DNA of 64,000 nucleotides from Collinsella intestinalis DSM 13280 (GTDB taxonomy: Bacteria > Actinomycetota > Coriobacteriia > Coriobacteriales > Coriobacteriaceae): NCBI RefSeq assembly GCF_000156175.1, contig NZ_GG692710.1:454512-518511 (forward strand). Reading direction: 5' to 3'. Both the position numbers and the translations under genes were made by a program. The notes beneath the pieces were generated by a model. The model saw only the letters and a program-made list of their open reading frames with translations, ran no database searches and was not told where the DNA came from. Each line of letters opens with the position of its first letter. Position 1 is the stretch's first letter. Below, piece by piece: positions 63,871 through 64,000 of this stretch.

Positions 63871-64000
63871 CTACACGGCATATTCCAGCGCGAGGCGGTG
63901 CTCGTCGGGCGTGAGCCAGCCGAGCGCTTGGGATCGAACCCGACAAACAGCACTCAATATATGAGGACAGCTACTTTCGATCCTGCTCACTATGCAGGCG
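63871..64000 (-). CDS. C-terminal end of an IS3-like transposase (partial, runs off the window)
   Basis: The frame is open from the window edge to a TAG at 63873-63871. It ends in SQALGWLTPDEHRLALEYAV. This matches the S-x-LGxLTPxE C-terminal motif of IS3-family OrfB integrases (DDE type), where it ends the protein. Residues further upstream (CPHILSAVCRVR) do not look like the usual Tyr-Asn-x-x-Arg-Pro stretch, so the element may be truncated or diverged. The inverted repeat at 63810-63848 lies just past its stop. Confidence 0.6.
   Translation of the reverse strand, partial: ACIVSRIESSCPHILSAVCRVRSQALGWLTPDEHRLALEYAV

Overview
The window looks like a chromosome segment of a high-GC, anaerobic member of the Coriobacteriia, most like Collinsella or a close relative. 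This is an inference. The evidence is strong G/C codon bias, Gram-positive style gene clusters (coaD, a SepIVA-like coiled-coil gene, yceD, rpmF, plsX, acpP, rnc, smc, ftsY, ffh), non-mevalonate isoprenoid genes, a fermentative adhE and a Firmicutes-type glycogen operon with the paralogue pair glgC/glgD.

Layout. From about 0.1 to 44.8 kb every gene lies on the minus strand. From 45.1 kb to the end nearly all genes lie on the plus strand (exceptions: the thiamine pyrophosphokinase gene and a transposase remnant at the right edge). Reading the minus-strand half from left to right: an ECF sigma factor with the start of a coupled downstream gene; two tandem identical tRNA-Ala(GGC) genes; proS; an envelope/isoprenoid and translation block (uppS-cdsA-dxr-rseP-ispG, and rpsB-tsf with pyrH-frr); a DNA-processing block (rnhB, yraN, comM, dprA, trmFO, xerC-like); rplS; a NYN/OST-HTH protein; ftsH; a MATE exporter; a SpoU methyltransferase, folA and thyA; then ffh-ftsY-smc-rnc-acpP, plsX-rpmF, yceD and a SepIVA-like gene, coaD-rsmD-recG-fakA-asp23, and a heterodimeric ABC exporter pair.

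The plus-strand half starts with rpmB, followed by an AT-rich stretch with three near-identical palindromes leading into adhE, then a small orphan kinase-fold gene. The second half is a carbohydrate-storage locus: glgB-glgP-glgC-glgD-glgA, followed under its own strong promoter by an unusual 1,103-residue GH13-GH77 fusion, and a small FmdB-type zinc ribbon protein. Together these genes make ADP-glucose, polymerise and branch glycogen, and degrade it by phosphorolysis, hydrolysis and 4-alpha-glucan transfer. AdhE can reoxidise NADH produced by sugar fermentation.

The right edge runs into the 3' end of an IS3-like transposase gene with a perfect 15-bp inverted repeat next to it. I found no CRISPR array, prophage or toxin-antitoxin system. 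The features most worth following up are the triple operator array before adhE, the histone-H1-like tail on glycogen synthase (with a shorter basic tail on the branching enzyme), the GH13-GH77 fusion, the winged-helix-like insertion in RseP, and the NYN/OST-HTH protein.
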